Shown here: piece by piece, positions 60,145 through 64,000 of the stretch | How positions within the stretch are numbered: position 1 is the first letter of the stretch | Layout of the letters: each line of letters opens with the position of its first letter | Source: Aeromicrobium sp. PE09-221 | GTDB taxonomy: Bacteria > Actinomycetota > Actinomycetes > Propionibacteriales > Nocardioidaceae | NCBI RefSeq assembly: GCF_002174305.1 | Contig: NZ_MIJB01000002.1 | Location: 124,001-188,000 of the forward strand | Reading direction: 5' to 3' | Length of the DNA: 64,000 nucleotides | Translations under genes and position numbers: made by a program | Notes under the pieces: generated by a model | Database searches by the model: none | What the model was told of the DNA's origin: nothing | The model's input: only the letters and a program-made list of their open reading frames with translations

Positions 60145-61683
60145 GTGGCTCCCCGCCCGCGGATCCTGGGGCTCTGGCGGCGATCGATCCGCTTCCGTGT
60201 GGTCGTCAGCACCCTGATCCTCACCTCGGCGATCGTCATCCTCACCGGATGGGCGCTGCTCGGCGCGATCGCCGAGGGTCTGGCGGAGAGCCGCAAGGAC
60301 ATCGCGGTCGCCGAAGCGCGGGCCGGATTCGACCTGGCGCAGTCCGAACTCGATGCCTCCGTCGACGCCGATGCCACAGCACAGTCGCAGACGCTCACCC
60401 AGCTGGTCGACGGGCTTGCCGCGACCCGCGGTGAGAGCCGCACCTACGAGCTGGTGCTCGAGGGCCCGCTGACCGCTGACGAACAGGATGCCCCGGTCAG
60501 GACATCGGGTGCCATCGCGCTGAGTGACCTGCCCGCGCCGCTCGTGGAGCGTGTCCGCTCTGCACCCGGGATGGCCTGGCAGTACGAGGAGCTGCCGCTG
60601 CTGGGCCAGGGACCGACGCCGACGGTCGTGGTCGGCAGCCAGCTGGCCGTTCCCGGTTCCGGCGACAGCTATGCGCTGTTCTACGTCTTCTCGATGCGCG
60701 AACAGCAGCAGACCCTCGGTCTGGTGGGTGGGGCGTTGCTCGCGGGCGGCAGCATCATGGTGCTCATGGTGGGCTTCGTCGCCTGGCTGGTAGCCCGCCA
60801 GGTGGTCGACCCGCTTCGGCTCGCCCGACGTACGGCCGAGCGATTCGCCGCCGGACACCTCGAACAGCGTATGCACGTGCACGGCAAGGACGACATCGCC
60901 CGTCTCACCAAGTCCTTCAACCAGATGGCCGAGAGCCTCCAGAGCCAGATCCGTCGTCTCGAGAACCTCTCGCGGGTCCAGCAGCGGTTCGTGTCCGACG
61001 TGTCGCACGAGTTGCGGACACCGCTCACCACCGTGCAGATGGCCGGCGACATCCTCTACAGCGCGCGCTGGCGCTTCGATGCCCAGAGCCGCCGATCCGC
61101 CGAGCTCCTGCACGCAGAGCTTGAACGATTCGAGTCCCTGCTATCGGACCTGCTCGATCTCAGCCGCTTCGACGCCGGGGCCGCGCAACTGGAGCTGAGC
61201 CGGGTGGATCTCAGCGATTTCGCCTGGACGGCGTCACAGGACGAGAGTTTCGCCCGCGCCGGCATCGCGGTGGCACCCCGTGGGCACGAGGTGCCCGCCC
61301 TCGTGCCGGCCGACCCCCGGCGGGTGGACCGCATCGTCCGCAATCTGGTGGCGAATGCGGTCAAGTACAGCGGTGCCGACCGGGTCGACATCATCGTCGC
61401 GCAGAACGACGATGTCGTCTCCCTGTCGGTCCGCGACAACGGCGTGGGCCTGGATCCGGAGGGTGTCCGCCGGGTCTTCGACCGTTTCTGGCGCGCCGAC
61501 CCGGCGCGCGCCCAGGGCGGGACCGGTCTGGGGCTGGCGATCGCGCGTGAGGACGCCGCGTTGCACGGCGGAGTCCTCGAGGTGTGGTCGCAGCCCGGCG
61601 AAGGGGCGGAGTTCATCCTCACGCTGCCCAAGGAGGGCCGCATCGTCCGGGAGGCGGCGCTGACGTCGGTGTTCGACCGATGA
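60145..61683 (+). CDS. mtrB: Sensor histidine kinase MtrB
   Basis: A 512-residue membrane kinase. Helices at about 20-43 and 190-213 flank an extracytoplasmic domain. HAMP follows (about 214-266), then HisKA with the phospho-acceptor His288 in FVSDVSHELRTPLT, and the ATPase with NAVKYS (N box), VRDNGVGLDPEG (G1) and GGTGLGLAIA (G2). It phosphorylates MtrA. The gene is 3 nt downstream of mtrA and overlaps lpqB by 4 nt. Confidence 0.95.
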   Translation: MAPRPRILGLWRRSIRFRVVVSTLILTSAIVILTGWALLGAIAEGLAESRKDIAVAEARAGFDLAQSELDASVDADATAQSQTLTQLVDGLAATRGESRTYELVLEGPLTADEQDAPVRTSGAIALSDLPAPLVERVRSAPGMAWQYEELPLLGQGPTPTVVVGSQLAVPGSGDSYALFYVFSMREQQQTLGLVGGALLAGGSIMVLMVGFVAWLVARQVVDPLRLARRTAERFAAGHLEQRMHVHGKDDIARLTKSFNQMAESLQSQIRRLENLSRVQQRFVSDVSHELRTPLTTVQMAGDILYSARWRFDAQSRRSAELLHAELERFESLLSDLLDLSRFDAGAAQLELSRVDLSDFAWTASQDESFARAGIAVAPRGHEVPALVPADPRRVDRIVRNLVANAVKYSGADRVDIIVAQNDDVVSLSVRDNGVGLDPEGVRRVFDRFWRADPARAQGGTGLGLAIAREDAALHGGVLEVWSQPGEGAEFILTLPKEGRIVREAALTSVFDR

Positions 61684-63359
61684 GCCGGCGTCGACTGCTC
61701 GTGGCCGTCCTGCTGGGGATGGTCCTCACCGCTGGCTGCGCGGGCATCCCCAGGACCGGGCCGGTGCACGAGGTCGAAGGCGATCAGGGGCTCGGCGAGA
61801 GCACGGCCCGCTACATTCCGGCCGGACCCGCGCCGGGCGGAGATCCCGAGCAGATCGTCAGCGGCTACCTGGAGGCGATGCTCGCCTATCCGGTCAGCTA
61901 TTCGACCGCGAGCGAGTTCCTGACCAGCGAGGCTGCCGAGAAATGGCGCCCGTCCGAGCGGACCGTCGTCTACGGTGAGCCGCGCCTCTCGCAGTCCCGC
62001 GCTGGACCGGCGGGCTCCGGCGTAGTCTCCTCCAGTTGGAAGAATGTCGCCGAGCTCGACCGGCGAGGGCATTTCTCGGCGGGAGAGGGGCGGGCCGACT
62101 TCGAGTGGCACCTGATCCTCGAGGAGGGGGAGTGGCGCATCACCGACCCACCCTCAGGAACTCTGGTGACCCAGCGCTACTTCGAGGACTACTTCCGGCC
62201 CTTTGACATCTACTTCCTGGATGCCTCGGGTACGCGCGTCGTGCCCGATCCGGTCTTCCGCGTGGTGGGCGATCAGCTGGCCACCGGCCTACTGACGAGC
62301 CTGGCGCAGGGGCCCGAGGACACCATCGCCGCGGAGGTCCAGTCGCGAGTCCCGGGTGTGGAACGTACGCGTCGATCGGTGCCGATCGACTCCGACCGGG
62401 TTGCCGAGGTGGAGTTCACGATCGGACTGCGGGATCTCTCGACGGAGGAACGTGCGCAGTTGGGCGCCCAGCTGGCGTGGACGTTGAGCGAGGCTCCCCG
62501 CGTCGGAGCCGTGCGCATCGTGGGCTCCGACGGTGCCCTGGCGATCGGTGGAGAGGTGAGGCAGTCCACGAGCGGGTTCGGAGGTTTCGCCCCGGCAGCG
62601 GGAGACGCGCGTGTCGCGGTCGTCGCCGACGGCCGCCTGCGTCGCGTGGATGCCGACTCCCAGCGGGCGATCGCAGGTGTGAGCGATATCGGCGAGGCGG
62701 TCGCGGTCGCTGCCACCAGCGAGCTCGCCGCGGTCGTCGATCCGGACCGGACGGCGATGCGGATCCTCGGCTCGGGCGAGCCACGGACGGTCGCCAGCGG
62801 TGAAGGGTTCCTGGCGCCGGTGGTCGACCGGGACGGCCGCGTCTGGGCCGCCGATGCGGCGGGTGTCAGGCTCGTGACCGGTGACGAGACCCAGGCGGTC
62901 GCGGCCCCTGGATGGCCCGCGGATGTGACCTCCTTCGCGGTGTCGCCCGACGGAGCGCGCTACGCTCTGACGGCCGGCACCGGCCAGGACGCTCGCATGC
63001 TGGTCGGCGCCGTGGTCGAGGACGGTGACACCACGAGGCTGGGTGCCCCGGAACCCGTGAGGATGGCCGAGGTCTCGCAGATGCGCTCGGTCCAGTGGGT
63101 CACCGGGACCCGGTTGGCGATGCTCGCCGACGGTACCGCGGGTGAGCAGGTCTACTCGGTGCGGATCGACGGATCCGGCCTGACGCCCTCGCTGCCGGGT
63201 CTGCCGACGCTGTTGCCGAGGATCGAGCCGGTGGCGCTCGCTACCTCCACCGACAGCGATCCGCGTGTGTACGTCCTCGATGAGGGCGGCGAGGTGAGGG
63301 TGCTGACGCCCCGTGGCTGGACGAAGGTTCCCATCGAGGATGTCGTCGCCATCGGCTGA
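61680..63359 (+). CDS. lpqB: Lipoprotein LpqB
   Basis: A 559-residue lipoprotein with lipobox LTAGC near residue 19. A GerMN-like domain lies around 200-320 (LLTSLAQGPEDTIAAEVQSR, shown only in part) and a beta-propeller-like C-terminal half with SPDGARYAL and DSDPRVYVLDEGGEV. LpqB interacts with the extracytoplasmic domain of MtrB and modulates its activity. The order mtrA-mtrB-lpqB is the standard actinobacterial operon. Its start overlaps the mtrB stop (ATGA). Confidence 0.94.
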   Translation: MSRRRLLVAVLLGMVLTAGCAGIPRTGPVHEVEGDQGLGESTARYIPAGPAPGGDPEQIVSGYLEAMLAYPVSYSTASEFLTSEAAEKWRPSERTVVYGEPRLSQSRAGPAGSGVVSSSWKNVAELDRRGHFSAGEGRADFEWHLILEEGEWRITDPPSGTLVTQRYFEDYFRPFDIYFLDASGTRVVPDPVFRVVGDQLATGLLTSLAQGPEDTIAAEVQSRVPGVERTRRSVPIDSDRVAEVEFTIGLRDLSTEERAQLGAQLAWTLSEAPRVGAVRIVGSDGALAIGGEVRQSTSGFGGFAPAAGDARVAVVADGRLRRVDADSQRAIAGVSDIGEAVAVAATSELAAVVDPDRTAMRILGSGEPRTVASGEGFLAPVVDRDGRVWAADAAGVRLVTGDETQAVAAPGWPADVTSFAVSPDGARYALTAGTGQDARMLVGAVVEDGDTTRLGAPEPVRMAEVSQMRSVQWVTGTRLAMLADGTAGEQVYSVRIDGSGLTPSLPGLPTLLPRIEPVALATSTDSDPRVYVLDEGGEVRVLTPRGWTKVPIEDVVAIG

Positions 63360-63540
63360 CGCACAGCCTTGGGCGGTGGGTGGGCGTCCGTTCTCGGTGT
63401 CGGCCGGTGGGTCAGCGCCCGTTCGCCGAAGTGGAATGGACGCTGAGGCACCGCCCGCGGGACGCCCCAGCGCGCTATCCTCTGCGAGTTGTCCACACGA
63501 GCCGGTCGACAGCGCGGCGAACTGTCCGGATGATGGCCAG

Positions 63541-64000
63541 ATGCGTGTCGGATGGGGCGCGGCGTTGGCCGACCTGGTGATCGGCGCGGACTGCCCGGGG
63601 TGTGGACGAGTGACACTCGGCCTGTGCCCCACCTGTCGGCGCATGCTGCGTCCGCGACCTGCCGTCGTCCCGCTCGAGCCCGACGACCTGACCGTGATCG
63701 CCTCCGCCGCGTACAGCGGTACCGCCGAGCGCGTGGTACGGCGCTGGAAGGACCTCGGCCATGCGCAGACCGCGAGGTGGGCGGCGCACGCTCTCGCCGC
63801 CTCGGTCGCGTTCCACGGCGTCCAGGATCCTCTGCTGATACCGGTCCCCGCGACACGGCGCTCCCGACGGCGACGCGGTGGATGGCTCGTCTCCGAGCTG
63901 GCCACCGGCGCGACCTCGGTGCTCGCCGGCATCGGAGTGCGAGCGGAGGTCGCGCCGCTGGTCCGACTGGTTCGCCAACCGGCCGACCAACGCCGGCTCG
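63541..64000 (+). CDS. ComF family phosphoribosyltransferase-like protein (C-terminal part outside window)
   Basis: About 153 residues are visible before the window edge. A zinc-ribbon-like pair, CPGCG and CPTC, is near residues 18-37 of the start LADLVIGADCPGCGR. AAYSGTAERVVRRWKDLGH and LIPVPATRRSRRRRGG then match the ComF pattern in which the PRPP loop would follow outside the window. ComF-type proteins are linked to DNA uptake in some bacteria but are widespread in non-competent actinobacteria. The gene is downstream of lpqB by 181 nt with TATCCT (63476-63481) as a candidate -10. Confidence 0.88.
   Translation, partial: MRVGWGAALADLVIGADCPGCGRVTLGLCPTCRRMLRPRPAVVPLEPDDLTVIASAAYSGTAERVVRRWKDLGHAQTARWAAHALAASVAFHGVQDPLLIPVPATRRSRRRRGGWLVSELATGATSVLAGIGVRAEVAPLVRLVRQPADQRRL

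Overview
This window is high-GC DNA (roughly two-thirds G+C by eye) from an actinobacterium. The evidence is a mycothiol gene (mshB), the sahH-mtrA-mtrB-lpqB block, the fdxA-dapC pair with succinylase-branch dapD, a DUF222/HNH gene under an actinobacterial-type SOS box, an LPXTG cell-wall protein, and many GTG starts. Many genes have a TAnnnT -10 hexamer only 5-8 bp upstream of the start codon, which points to widespread leaderless transcription. I see no mycolic-acid genes. Order or family cannot be fixed from the sequence alone.

Layout. 1-9.1 kb: YibE/F membrane protein diverging from a small phosphotransferase, a BASS-family transporter, DUF2277, an ABC-F ATPase, and a 1389-residue wall-anchored protein with three lamin-tail-like modules and a metallophosphatase domain. 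9.1-16.6 kb: cupin, S9 peptidase, mshB and its membrane partner, flavin reductase, VanW protein and a GNAT enzyme. 16.7-21.9 kb: fdxA-dapC, an ABC-2 exporter, dapD and trmL. 21.9-24.6 kb: a DrrAB-type exporter under a divergent TetR regulator. 24.7-29.1 kb: tRNA-Leu, a Bcp peroxiredoxin, DUF3618-GroES-FUSC, and an ArsR-serine hydrolase-membrane protein operon. 29.1-31.9 kb: a short leader ORF, an intrinsic terminator, a 91-aa unknown protein, a large palindrome, and eutBC with eutC frameshifted. 31.9-37.6 kb: a NatAB-type exporter, then an operon of a DASS dicarboxylate transporter, a Chloroflexus-type malyl/methylmalyl/citramalyl-CoA lyase and a second CitE-like lyase.

37.7-46.3 kb: DUF503, an epimerase-TetR/thioesterase divergon with a clear operator, a peptidoglycan amidase, and a scarred stretch beside tRNA-Lys holding an IS3 transposase fragment and a decayed DNA adenine methylase. 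These are followed by an alpha/beta hydrolase, glpD, a TIGR02206 membrane protein and a nucleosidase. 46.3-53.5 kb: a sodium:solute symporter with a 43-aa partner, an SDR/XRE divergon, an orphan Imm5-like protein, a hydrolase/MerR divergon with a MerR-type promoter, an SOS-box DUF222/HNH pseudogene and a small secreted Cys-containing peptide. 53.6-64 kb: tRNA-His, orn, a DsbA-like protein, a GH3 lipoprotein, tRNA-Arg, PrsW, and sahH-mtrA-mtrB-lpqB-comF.

Most of the window is conserved core or accessory metabolism in short, tightly overlapping operons. The parts I find most worth checking are the Mcl/CitE/DASS operon, the leader-ORF/terminator unit before eutBC with its 36-bp palindrome, the frameshifted eutC, the family of long intergenic palindromes (one interrupted), the decayed element at tRNA-Lys, the secreted peptide, and the 43-aa symporter partner. 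I do not see CRISPR arrays, rRNA genes, an intact prophage or a biosynthetic gene cluster.
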